64,000 nt of DNA from Nocardioides sp. PD653-B2 (GTDB lineage: Bacteria > Actinomycetota > Actinomycetes > Propionibacteriales > Nocardioidaceae). Below, piece after piece: positions 33,318 through 41,461 of the stretch; within the stretch, counting starts at the first letter, position 1, and every line of letters begins with the position of its first letter. Under the pieces are notes generated by a model. That model did no database searches, was not told the DNA's origin, and saw only the letters and a program-made list of their open reading frames with translations. The stretch covers positions 1 to 64,000 of the forward strand of contig NZ_BDJE01000040.1 in the NCBI RefSeq assembly GCF_002117935.1. The letters are read 5' to 3'. A program made the translations under genes and the position numbers.

Positions 33318-33635
33318 AACCGGGTCCGCTGCACGGATGGACCGTGGGCCGGGTCACCCGGATCGCGCTCGATGAGCCGCGGAGCGCGGTCGAGAGGCCG
33401 AATTGCGCAAAGTCGCGCCGAGGTGGGCCGGGGCGGGCGCTCCCGGTGTCACCATCGAGGTCGGGTTGCCAGCCGACCCTCGTGGCGCCTTGCTCCTGTC
33501 CCCCCACAGGCAGCAAGGCGCCGCGGCTCACGGCGCGGGCCCTTCCCGCCCTCGATGGGAGGAAGCGGGTGTCAGAGCGCGGCGGCCGGGTGGGCAATCC
33601 GTTCTCGCCGCGTGTCCCGTGATTCGGAGAAGACG
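33318..33635. other. Non-coding stretch right of the att repeat
   Basis: No open frame here has a credible start, codon pattern or recognisable product, and no strong hairpin or RNA gene was seen. It separates the att repeat from a hypothetical gene. Confidence 0.5.
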
Positions 33636-34085
33636 ATGATCATCGGCCACAGACGTCCTCGGCCCCGAGGATCCTCGGGGATGCCACCTGCTCCCCCGAC
33701 GCCGACCTACCGGGTCAGCACGTACACCGTGTTTCCGTCCGGGTACGACAAGGTCGAGGATCCCAGCCGGTCGCGATGGTGCCTGACCGTGGCCGACGCA
33801 GGCGACGGCTGGGTGATCCGCCGGGGACACGAGTGCCTGAACTTCTACAACCAGTGGGAGCGCGAGGTGCCGCCCGAGTTGCGCGACGCCGAGTTCCGGC
33901 GCTTGTGCCTCTACAACGAACACGCCGCGCTGCTGCGCGCCCGACGGGTGATCGACAGCCTCGACGTCGGGGGCTTCACCTTCGAGGAGTTCGCCCGGCA
34001 GGTGGAGCTCGCCGCGTTCGAGGACGCCCCGGACCGCGACGACCGAGCCGTCGACCTCCGGTCGCGACCTCGTGACGCGTCCTGA
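33636..34085 (+). CDS. Hypothetical protein
   Basis: The 149-residue soluble protein has a Pro/Arg-rich first 30 residues, then a compact region (TYRVSTYTVFPSGYDKVEDP, WCLTVADAGDGWVIRRGHEC, LNFYNQWEREVPPELRDAEF, RRLCLYNEHAALLRARRVID) with several conserved-looking aromatic residues. I do not recognise a family. The ATG at 33636 lacks a strong ribosome binding site (GAGAAG nearby), so the start is uncertain. Codon use is normal for the genome. Confidence 0.55.
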   Translation: MIIGHRRPRPRGSSGMPPAPPTPTYRVSTYTVFPSGYDKVEDPSRSRWCLTVADAGDGWVIRRGHECLNFYNQWEREVPPELRDAEFRRLCLYNEHAALLRARRVIDSLDVGGFTFEEFARQVELAAFEDAPDRDDRAVDLRSRPRDAS

Positions 34086-34109
34086 CCAGGCGGAGCATCG
34101 GACCAGCCG

Positions 34110-35282
34110 TCACTCCACGACCTCGAACGTGATCCCCGCCGCCTGGAGCCGGGCCAGCAGGTTGGCACCCATCGCCTGCGCGGTGGTGACCTGCCCGGCG
34201 GTGGTCGGGTTGTCGTCGAAGGCCAGGCACAGCGCCGACTCGGCGAGCATCTTCGCGGTCTCGTCGTAGCCGGGGTCGCCGCCGGAGACGCGGGTGTGGA
34301 TGCTGCGTCCGTCGGTCTCACCGACGAAGTCGACGGTGAACCACGACTTCGCCCGGCGGCTCTCGTCGGGGCCGGCGCCCTGCTTGATCCGGCCGAGCAG
34401 GACGTTGCGCAGCGGCTTCACCTGCGCGGCCGTGAACATGGCGGTGACCAGGCCGGCCGCGCCGGCGGCGTACCGCAGCGTCTTGGTGCCGGCGAAGTGG
34501 GAGTAGGTGAAGTCGGGGCCGTACGACGCCAGGGCGGCGCCGCTGCGGGCGACGACCATCGGGTCGAGCGTGGGCAGCGGGAGCAGCCAGTAGCCGAGCT
34601 GCGCGTCGCGGTGCGGCTTGCCCGCGACCGCGCGCGAGCGGCGGCCCTCGGGACGGGGCTCGGCCCGGCGCCGCTCCCGGTGGACCGCGCTCGAGCGGCG
34701 CACCCGGGAGAACGCACCCATCGCGGAGTGGAAGGTGCCGCCGGAGAACATCGCGGCGGCGCGGACGACGCCGCGCACCTGCACCGGCCCGGTGGGCGCG
34801 AGCTGCTGGACGGTGAACATGGCGCCGAGATCGTGCGGGATCGAGTCGAAGCCGCAGGCGTGCACGATCCGGGCGCCGGTGCGCTCAGCGGTGGCGTGGT
34901 GGGCGAGGTACATCCTGTCCACGAACTCGGGCTCACCGGTCAGGTCGACGTAGTCGGTGCCGGCGCCGGCGCAGGCGGCGACCAGCGGCTCGCCGTACGC
35001 CAGGTAGGGGCCGACGGTCGTGATCACGACGCGGGCCCGGGCGGCGACGTCGGCCAGTGACGCGGCGTCGGTGACGTCGGCGTGCAGCAGCGCGAGGTCC
35101 GCCGCCGCGGGGTCGATCGCGGCCAACCGGTGCCGGACGGACTCCAGCTTCTCGGGGTTGCGTCCGGCCAGCGCCCAGCGCAGGCCGGCGGGCGCGTGCC
35201 GGACGAGGTACTCGGCGGTGAGACCGCCGGTGAAGCCGGTGGCCCCGAAGAGGACCAGGTCGAAGTCGCGTGCGTCAGCCAT
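34110..35282 (-). CDS. Saccharopine dehydrogenase-like / trans-acting enoyl reductase family protein
   Basis: The 390-residue protein has a Rossmann start (FDLVLFGATGFTGGLTAEYL), WALAGRNPEKLESV, ...VVITTVGPYLAYGEPLVAAC..., DYVDLTGEPEF and CGFDSIPHDLGAMF. This is the pattern of the mycobacterial trans-acting enoyl reductase group (Rv2449c/Rv2953-like) within the saccharopine dehydrogenase superfamily. In mycobacteria one member reduces phthiocerol and phenolphthiocerol intermediates; most are unassigned. NADPH use is likely; the substrate here is unknown. A hydrophobic patch near residue 285 is typical. Confidence 0.85.
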   Translation of the reverse strand: MADARDFDLVLFGATGFTGGLTAEYLVRHAPAGLRWALAGRNPEKLESVRHRLAAIDPAAADLALLHADVTDAASLADVAARARVVITTVGPYLAYGEPLVAACAGAGTDYVDLTGEPEFVDRMYLAHHATAERTGARIVHACGFDSIPHDLGAMFTVQQLAPTGPVQVRGVVRAAAMFSGGTFHSAMGAFSRVRRSSAVHRERRRAEPRPEGRRSRAVAGKPHRDAQLGYWLLPLPTLDPMVVARSGAALASYGPDFTYSHFAGTKTLRYAAGAAGLVTAMFTAAQVKPLRNVLLGRIKQGAGPDESRRAKSWFTVDFVGETDGRSIHTRVSGGDPGYDETAKMLAESALCLAFDDNPTTAGQVTTAQAMGANLLARLQAAGITFEVVE

Positions 35283-35336
35283 GCGGCCACTCTCTCAGGC
35301 GACCCCACGCATGATCGAGCGACGTAGGCTCGGACC

Positions 35337-35606
35337 ATGTGCCGCAACATCCGCCCGCTCAACAACTTCGAGCCGCCGGCCACCCGCGACGAGGTCACCG
35401 CCGCTGCGCTGCAGTACGTCCGCAAGGTCAGTGGGACCACGAAGCCGTCCCAGGCCAACCAGGAGGTGTTCGACCGCGCGGTGCGCGAGATCGCGCACAT
35501 CACCGAACACCTGCTCGACGACCTGGTGACGACCGCGCCACCCAAGGACCGCGAGGTCGAGGCGGCCAAGGCCCGCGCCCGGGCCGAGCTCCGGTACGCG
35601 CGTTGA
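35337..35606 (+). CDS. DUF2277 family protein
   Basis: The 89-residue protein matches DUF2277: MCRNIRPLNNFEPPATRDEV, then ALQYVRKVSGTTKPSQANQE and FDRAVREIAHITEHLLDDLV. It is a small helical, widely conserved protein of unknown function. It starts with ATG after GGACC, and the stop overlaps the sirtuin start (TTGA), so the two are coupled. Confidence 0.88.
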   Translation: MCRNIRPLNNFEPPATRDEVTAAALQYVRKVSGTTKPSQANQEVFDRAVREIAHITEHLLDDLVTTAPPKDREVEAAKARARAELRYAR

Positions 35607-36463
35607 CGCTCGCCCCCTCGACCACGGCGTACGGCGAGGCGCTCGCGCTGCTGCGCGAGCGGCCTCTCGTGGCGCTGACCGGCGCCGGCCTGTCGACCGA
35701 CTCCGGGATCCCCGACTACCGGGGCCCGAGGCCCGCCGGCTCAACCTCACGGGGGCCGAGTCCGATGACCTACCAGGAGTTCGTCTCCGGCCCGGCGGCC
35801 CGGCAGCGCTACTGGGCACGCAGCCACCTCGGCTGGAGCCGGATGAGGCGCGCCGACCCGAACCCGGGTCATCACGCGCTCGCGCGGATCGCGCCCGGGC
35901 TGCTGATCACGCAGAACGTCGACGGCCTGCACGAGCGGGTCGGGACGCCGCGGCTGGTCGCCCTGCACGGCCGGATCGCCGACGTGGTCTGCCTGGGCTG
36001 CCGGGCGACCTCGACCCGGGCCGACCTCCAGGAGCGGCTCACCCGGCTGAACCCCGGCTTCGCCGAGCGGCACCTCGAGGTCGAGGTGCGCCCCGACGGC
36101 GACGTCGAGCTCGACGACACGGCCGGGTTCGTGGTGCCGGACTGCCCCGGTTGTGACGGCGTCCTCAAACCCGACGTCGTGTTCTTCGGCGAGAACGTCC
36201 CGCCCGCCCGGGTCGAGCGCTGCTACGCCGCCGTCGACGCGCTCGCGGACACCCACGGCGCGCTGCTGGTCGCCGGCTCGAGCCTGACGGTGATGTCCGG
36301 CCTGCGGTTCGTGCGGCGGGCCGCGAAGGCCGGCGTGCCGGTGGTGATCGTCAACCGCGGGCAGACCCGCGGCGACGAGCTCGCGACGTACAAGCTCGAC
36401 GTCGGGTGCAGCGAGCTGCTGAGCGAGCTGGCGGAGGTCAGAGGGGCCCCCGGTCCTCGCTGA
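35603..36463 (+). CDS. Sirtuin (NAD-dependent protein deacylase)
   Basis: The 286-residue Sir2 protein has GAGLSTDSGIPDYRG, TQNVDGLHERVG with the catalytic histidine in LVALHGRIADVVCLGC, and a zinc site using CLGC and CPGC. It also has KPDVVFFGENVP and the NAD-binding GSSLTV. The enzyme removes acyl groups from lysines using NAD+. The loop between the two Cys pairs is long (about 50 residues). It starts at TTG 35603, overlapping DUF2277. The last 26 bases overlap the convergent kinase gene. Confidence 0.93.
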   Translation: MTLAPSTTAYGEALALLRERPLVALTGAGLSTDSGIPDYRGPRPAGSTSRGPSPMTYQEFVSGPAARQRYWARSHLGWSRMRRADPNPGHHALARIAPGLLITQNVDGLHERVGTPRLVALHGRIADVVCLGCRATSTRADLQERLTRLNPGFAERHLEVEVRPDGDVELDDTAGFVVPDCPGCDGVLKPDVVFFGENVPPARVERCYAAVDALADTHGALLVAGSSLTVMSGLRFVRRAAKAGVPVVIVNRGQTRGDELATYKLDVGCSELLSELAEVRGAPGPR

Positions 36464-37910
36464 TCTGCCAGCCGTCGCCGGCGCGGGTGACCACCAGCTG
36501 CCGGGTCTCCGGGTCGTCGCCGTTGTAGGTCAGGTCGACGAGGACGAGGTCGCCGTCTCGACGGGTGCCGTCGACGGTGACGCTGTCCACGCCCTCCCAG
36601 AAGCCCGAGTACCCGCCGTACCCACCGGCACTGTCCTGGGCCTTCGGCCCGAGGAACTCCCAGGCGGCCTCGGTGTCGTCGGGCAGCAGGGCGTAGTAGT
36701 CGACGACCGTCTGCTCGGCGCTCCCGGCGCTCTCGGCCGGAGCGGGCGGGGTGACCGACGGCTCGGCCGAGGCGGTGGCCGTCGTCTCCGGTTCGGTCGG
36801 CGCGCTCGTGGTCGGGTCGGGCTTCTCGGCGCGCGGGCTACGGCTGCTGTCGGGCGCGCCGGGTGCGGAGACGTCGGCGGAGTCGTCCGGACGACCGAGC
36901 AGCACAGCCGTGACGATCACCGCGAGGAGGAGCACGACGGCCCCGGCGACCAGCAGCGGACCCCGGGAGCGCCGCCGCGGCGAGGTGGCGACCGGCCGGG
37001 CCGATACTCCCTGACGTTCCGGGGGTGTCACGGGCTCGACGACCCCGGGATCGTCAGGGACTATCGCGGCGGCGACGGGGGCCGTGGTCTCCAAGGTGCC
37101 GGGCGGGCGGTGTTGGCGGTGCAGGCGCTGCAGCGCGTGGGCGGCGTCCGCCATCGACCAGCGCGACTGCGGGTCGGGGTCGAGCATCCGGCCGATCGCG
37201 TCCCGGAGGAAGCCCGCGTGCTCCGGGAGCGCCGGCCGCCCCCCGGCGATGGCCGTCAGGGTCGCGATCGCGTTGCCCCGGTCCGCGATCGGCGCCGTGC
37301 CCTCGACCGCGGCGTACAAGGTCGCGCCGAGCGCCCACACGTCCGAGGCGGGCGTGGCGTCCTCGCCGCGAGCCAGCTCGGGCGAGAAGTAGAGGGGCGT
37401 CCCGGTCACCAGTCCGGACCGGGTGAGCTGGGCGTCACCGTCGGTGCGCGCGATCCCGAAGTCGCTGATCTTCGCCGTGTCGCCGTCGACCAGCACGTTG
37501 CCGGGCTTGACGTCGCGGTGGACCGTGCCACGCGCGTGCGCGGCGGCCAGCCCGTCCGCGACCTGCGCTCCGATGGCCGCGACCCGGGCCGGGTCCACCC
37601 GGCCCTCACGGGCGATCAGCTCGGCGAGGGTGGTGCCGGGCACGAACTCCATGACCAGCCAGATCTGGTCGTCGGCCTCGACGACGTCGTAGACCGAGAC
37701 CACGTGCGGGTGGTTCAGGACCGCGGACGACCGGGCCTCGCGCAGCGCTCGGGCCAGGTCCGGCACCGACTCGCCGGGGAACACCCCGACCTCCTTGACG
37801 GCCACGTCACGCCCGAGCACCTCGTCGCGGCAGAGCCAGACGGTGCCCATGCCGCCGCGGCCGGCGGCACGCTCGACGCGGTAGCGGCCGGCGATGATCT
37901 CGGGGGACAT
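36438..37910 (-). CDS. PknB-type Ser/Thr protein kinase
   Basis: The 490-residue protein has a complete kinase domain: glycine loop GRGGMGTVW (17-25), Lys39, Glu58, HRDVKPGN (131-138), DFG (150-152) and a TRSGLVTGTPLYFSPE activation segment. It is followed by a cytoplasmic linker, one membrane segment (LLVAGAVVLLLAVIVTAVLL, about 315-335) and an extracellular Thr/Ser/Pro-rich stalk with a small NTF2-like C-terminal domain (TVVDYYALLPDDTEAAWEFL, then QLVVTRAGDGWQISED). No PASTA repeats are seen. It probably senses an envelope signal and phosphorylates cytoplasmic proteins. The start codon lies in a GC hairpin. Confidence 0.93.
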   Translation of the reverse strand: MSPEIIAGRYRVERAAGRGGMGTVWLCRDEVLGRDVAVKEVGVFPGESVPDLARALREARSSAVLNHPHVVSVYDVVEADDQIWLVMEFVPGTTLAELIAREGRVDPARVAAIGAQVADGLAAAHARGTVHRDVKPGNVLVDGDTAKISDFGIARTDGDAQLTRSGLVTGTPLYFSPELARGEDATPASDVWALGATLYAAVEGTAPIADRGNAIATLTAIAGGRPALPEHAGFLRDAIGRMLDPDPQSRWSMADAAHALQRLHRQHRPPGTLETTAPVAAAIVPDDPGVVEPVTPPERQGVSARPVATSPRRRSRGPLLVAGAVVLLLAVIVTAVLLGRPDDSADVSAPGAPDSSRSPRAEKPDPTTSAPTEPETTATASAEPSVTPPAPAESAGSAEQTVVDYYALLPDDTEAAWEFLGPKAQDSAGGYGGYSGFWEGVDSVTVDGTRRDGDLVLVDLTYNGDDPETRQLVVTRAGDGWQISEDRGPL

Positions 37911-37915
37911 CCCCC
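37902..37915 (-). promoter_or_regulatory. Hairpin enclosing kinase start codon
   Basis: On the mRNA strand GGGGG-AUGU-CCCCC places the start codon (37908-37910) in a four-base loop, with the 5' arm as the only Shine-Dalgarno-like G-run. Folding would hide both, so translation may be low or regulated. Confidence 0.35.
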
Positions 37916-38011
37916 GTCGTTACCCGGTCGGGCCTCGACGTACGCCTCCGCGGAGCGGCAGCGTCGTCCGGGGCGTCAGCGGCTGTGTCCGGGGCCTTGA
38001 CCGCAGAGGTT

Positions 38012-38329
38012 CTAGTCGTGGACGAGCTCGCCGAGCAGGTCGACCAGCTCGTGGAGCGCCAGGTCGTGGACGTCGGCGTCGAGGCCGGCCACCCGCTCGC
38101 GGGCGAGGTCCTCGGGCAGGCGCGCGCCCACGTCGAGGGTGTAGATGGTGTCCTCGGGCTCGAACCCGATGTCCAGCACGCGCGCAGCGTGGAGCTCGCC
38201 TGTCGACGTCCGCACCACGACAGCCTCGCCGTGGTCGAGTCCTCGCGTCAGCTTGGTCCGCGTGTGAGCCACGACCAGCAAGTGGTTTCCTTCCACACGG
38301 GCAGGCCCGTTCAGCTCGAGAAACTCCAT
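38012..38329 (-). CDS. Small hypothetical protein
   Basis: The 105-residue soluble protein is mostly beta-strand-like in the first half (NGPARVEGNHLLVVAHTRTK, GEAVVVRTSTGELHAARVLD) and ends with an acidic helix (DLALHELVDLLGELVHD). I do not recognise a family. Two ATG codons in tandem (38332, 38329) follow GGGGG; the second has the better spacing. It is isolated, with about 180 bp on its 5' side that hold no gene. Confidence 0.6.
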   Translation of the reverse strand: MEFLELNGPARVEGNHLLVVAHTRTKLTRGLDHGEAVVVRTSTGELHAARVLDIGFEPEDTIYTLDVGARLPEDLARERVAGLDADVHDLALHELVDLLGELVHD

Positions 38330-38513
38330 CATGATCCCCCTACGTCAGCGCCCGACCGACGGTGTGGCTGTCTGTCCCCGAGAGCAGCCGAGAAGACCCT
38401 AAGCGGCGAGCGGCCTCTCAATATCCACAAAATGTGAAAGAAATGTCCACAAAATGCCGACATCTCGTGATGCGAGTCACTTCCTGAGGCGGGACCTGAC
38501 TAGTGCAGCGGCG

Positions 38514-39218
38514 CTAGAGCTTGCGCACGAAGATGTGGTCTGCCGCCTCGGGCACGATCTCCGCGGTCTCGCCGCCCGACCCGACCAGCACGCCCTCGGC
38601 GGTCGAGACGACCGTGATCGTCTTGTCCGGCAGCGCGCCGACCCGACGCATCGCGCTCATCAGCACCTCGTCCTTCTGCATCTCCTCCGAGATGCGGCGG
38701 ACCAGGACCCGGCCCTCGTCGGGGCCCGCCGCCCGTGAGAGAGGCTCGACGCCCTCCATGAACTCCTCGCCGACCTCGATCTCGCCGAGCTCGTCGAGAC
38801 CGGGGATCGGGTTGCCGTACGGCGACTCCGTCGGGTGGTCCAGCAGCTGCAGCAGCCGCCGCTCGACCGTCTCGGACATCACGTGCTCCCAGCGGCACGC
38901 CTCCTCGTGCACCAGCTCCCACTCCAGCCCGATCACGTCGGTCAGCAGCCGCTCCGCGAGGCGGTGCTTGCGCATCACCCGGGTCGCGAGCCGCAGGCCC
39001 TCGTCGGTGAGCTGGAGGTGCCGGTCGCCCTCGACGGTGAGGAGGCCGTCGCGCTCCATCCGGGCGACGGTCTGCGAGACGGTCGGGCCGCTCTGGTGGA
39101 GACGCTCGGCGATCCTGGCACGCAGCGGGACGATGCCCTCCTCGACCAGCTCATAGATGGTCCGGAGGTACATCTCGGTGGTGTCGATCAGGTCGCTCAC
39201 CTGCACATTCTTGCGCAT
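38514..39218 (-). CDS. DtxR/IdeR-type metal-dependent repressor
   Basis: The 234-residue protein has the DtxR layout: DTTEMYLRTIYELVEEG, the recognition region RIAERLHQSGPTVSQTVARM, ERDGLLTVEGDRHLQLTDEG, the metal-binding dimer domain with HRLAERLLTDVIGLEWELVH, EEACRWEHVMSETVERRL, and an SH3-like C-terminal domain. It would repress iron- or manganese-linked genes when metal is bound. Position 39218 (ATG) is used here; GTG 39200 (VSDLIDTTEMY) matches the usual family start equally well. It is divergent from the photolyase gene. Confidence 0.92.
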   Translation of the reverse strand: MRKNVQVSDLIDTTEMYLRTIYELVEEGIVPLRARIAERLHQSGPTVSQTVARMERDGLLTVEGDRHLQLTDEGLRLATRVMRKHRLAERLLTDVIGLEWELVHEEACRWEHVMSETVERRLLQLLDHPTESPYGNPIPGLDELGEIEVGEEFMEGVEPLSRAAGPDEGRVLVRRISEEMQKDEVLMSAMRRVGALPDKTITVVSTAEGVLVGSGGETAEIVPEAADHIFVRKL

Positions 39219-39268
39219 CGAACCTGAGAGCGGGCCGCTCACCCACGGCGCTGGCAGGCTGGAGCGCG

Positions 39269-40606
39269 ATGCCTGCCGTGATGTGGTTCCGACGCGACTT
39301 GCGACTCGGGGACAACCCCGCCCTCCTGGAGGCGTGCGCCGACGGCGACGTCCTCCCCCTCTTCGTGCTCGACCCGGCCCTCTGGGAGCCGGCCGGACCG
39401 AGCCGCCGCGCCTACCTCGGCGCCTCGCTGCGCGCGCTCGACGCCTCCCTGGGTGGCGCCGGGCTGTCGGTCGTGCGCGGTGACCCCGTCCGGGCCGTCG
39501 TGCACGCCGCCCGGGAGGTCGGCGCGGAGCGCGTCCACGTGGCGGCCGACTTCGGCCCCTACGGCCGGGTGCGCGACGCGGCCGTCGAGCGGGCACTGAC
39601 CGAGCACGGGATCGAGCTGGTGCGCACCGGGTCGCCGTACGCCGTCGCGCCCGGCCGCGTGACAACGGGGGCGGGCGACCCGTTCCAGGTCTTCACGCCC
39701 TTCCACCGGGCCTGGGCCGAGCACGGCTGGCGCGCCCCGGTCGACCCGCCGTCCGGGGCGACCTGGGTCGGGCTCACCGACCGCAGCACCGTCGAGATCC
39801 CCGACCCCGACCTGCCGGAGGGGCTGGCGCTGCCCGAGGCCGGCGAGGACGCGGCCCGCGCGCGGTGGGCGGACTTCCTCGACCGGGTCGCGGAGTACGA
39901 CGAGCACCGCGACCGGCCGGGCGTCGACGGCACGTCCCGGATGTCGGTGCACCTCAAGTGGGGCGAGGTCCACCCGCGCACGCTGCTCGCCGACCTCGCG
40001 AGGCTCCGCAGCACGGGCGCCGCGACGTACCGCAAGGAGCTGGCCTGGCGCGAGTTCTACGCCGCGGTGCTGGCTGCGCGCCCGGAGACCGCCCGCGACT
40101 ACCTGAAGCCCGCCTTCGCGCGGATGCGGTACGACGAGCCGGGCGCGGGGCTCGCTGCGTGGCGCGAGGGCCGGACCGGCTTCCCGGTGGTCGACGCCGG
40201 GATGCGCCAGCTGCTCGCGACCGGCTGGATGCACAACCGGGTGCGGATGATCGTCGCGAGCTTCCTGGTGAAGAACCTCCACGTCGAGTGGCAGCACGGC
40301 GCCCGCCACTTCATGCGCTGGCTGGTCGACGGCGACCTCGCGTCCAACCAGCACGGCTGGCAGTGGACGGCCGGCTGCGGCACGGACGCGGCGCCGTACT
40401 TCCGGGTCTTCAACCCGACCTCGCAGGGCAAGAAGTTCGACCCCGACGGCCGCTACGTACGCCGCTGGGTCCCGGAGCTCGCCGACGTCCGCGACCCGCA
40501 CGACCCGAGCCCCGACGACCGCGCGACCGCCGGGTATCCCGCACCGGTCGTCGACCACGCCGCCGAGCGGCTCGAGGCCCTGGCCCGCTGGGAGGAGATC
40601 CGCTGA
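39269..40606 (+). CDS. phr: Deoxyribodipyrimidine photolyase
   Basis: The 445-residue class I photolyase has an N-terminal antenna domain (MPAVMWFRRDLRLGDNPALL) and a C-terminal FAD domain with WREFYAAVLAARPET, GFPVVDAGMRQLLATGWMHN, RMIVASFLVKNLHVEWQHGA, DLASNQHGWQWTAGCGTDAA and YFRVFNPTSQGKKFDPDG. It splits UV-induced cyclobutane dimers using light. The CPD photolyase assignment is better supported than (6-4) or cryptochrome, from the WQWTAGCGTDA loop. It lies 50 bp from the divergent dtxR-type gene. Confidence 0.94.
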   Translation: MPAVMWFRRDLRLGDNPALLEACADGDVLPLFVLDPALWEPAGPSRRAYLGASLRALDASLGGAGLSVVRGDPVRAVVHAAREVGAERVHVAADFGPYGRVRDAAVERALTEHGIELVRTGSPYAVAPGRVTTGAGDPFQVFTPFHRAWAEHGWRAPVDPPSGATWVGLTDRSTVEIPDPDLPEGLALPEAGEDAARARWADFLDRVAEYDEHRDRPGVDGTSRMSVHLKWGEVHPRTLLADLARLRSTGAATYRKELAWREFYAAVLAARPETARDYLKPAFARMRYDEPGAGLAAWREGRTGFPVVDAGMRQLLATGWMHNRVRMIVASFLVKNLHVEWQHGARHFMRWLVDGDLASNQHGWQWTAGCGTDAAPYFRVFNPTSQGKKFDPDGRYVRRWVPELADVRDPHDPSPDDRATAGYPAPVVDHAAERLEALARWEEIR

Positions 40607-40681
40607 CGCTGGTCCGCGACGGCCGACCGCGTGCGCCGACGGGGTGGACCTGAGGCGGGTCGGCATGCCAGCGTGTGCGAG

Positions 40682-41446
40682 ATGCCCGAACTGCTGGTGC
40701 CCCGCCGCTTCTGCGGCCCTCCGTCCTCCGGCAACGGCGGCTGGACGGCCGGCGCCCTCGCCGCGCTGGTCGGCGCCGCCGTTCCCGACGACAGCGCGGA
40801 GCCGTGGCCGGCAGTCTCGGTGTCGCTGCGCAAGCCGCCGCCGCTGGACACCCCGATGCCGGTGGTCACCCGCGACGGCGCCACCGAGGCCACCCTCGAC
40901 GGCGAGGTGGTCGCCCGGGCCGAGCCGACCGACGCCGAGCCGACGCTGGTGGAGCCGGTCCCGGTCGAGGTGGCGCGGGCCGCGGAGGCGTCGTACGCCG
41001 GCCTGTCCTTCCACCCGTTCCCGACCTGCTTCGCCTGTGGCGTCGACCGCGACGACGGGCTGCGGATCTTCCCGGGCCGGGTCGACGACCAGGACGGCGC
41101 CGCGCGGGTCGCGGCGACGTGGACCCCCGACCCGACGGTCGCGGAGGACGTCCCCAGCCCTCTCGACGACACGCCGCGGGCGTCGCTCGCGGTGACCTGG
41201 GCCGCGCTCGACTGCATCGGCGGCTGGGCCGGCGACCTGGAGGAGCGGCTGATGGTGCTGGCCCGGATGACGGCGCGGGTCGACGCCCTGCCGGTGGTCG
41301 GCGAGGAGCACGTGGTGGTGGGCCTCGCCCTCGGCAGCGACGGCCGCAAGACCTTCACCGCGTCGACGCTGCACGACTCGGACGGCCGGGTCGTCGCCCG
41401 GGCCGAGCACGTGTGGGTGGCCGTCGACCCGGCCGCCTTCGCCTGA
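40682..41446 (+). CDS. Thioesterase-superfamily-like protein
   Basis: The 254-residue protein resembles actinobacterial hotdog-fold proteins with two half-domains. It opens with VPRRFCGPPSSGNGGWTAGA and TPMPVVTRDGATEATLDGEV, has the characteristic HPFPTCFACGVDRDDGLRIF and WAALDCIGGWA segments, and ends with strands GEEHVVVGLALGSDGRKTF. The acyl substrate is not known. It starts at ATG 40682. Confidence 0.68.
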   Translation: MPELLVPRRFCGPPSSGNGGWTAGALAALVGAAVPDDSAEPWPAVSVSLRKPPPLDTPMPVVTRDGATEATLDGEVVARAEPTDAEPTLVEPVPVEVARAAEASYAGLSFHPFPTCFACGVDRDDGLRIFPGRVDDQDGAARVAATWTPDPTVAEDVPSPLDDTPRASLAVTWAALDCIGGWAGDLEERLMVLARMTARVDALPVVGEEHVVVGLALGSDGRKTFTASTLHDSDGRVVARAEHVWVAVDPAAFA

Positions 41447-41461
41447 TCTACGATGGGAGGC

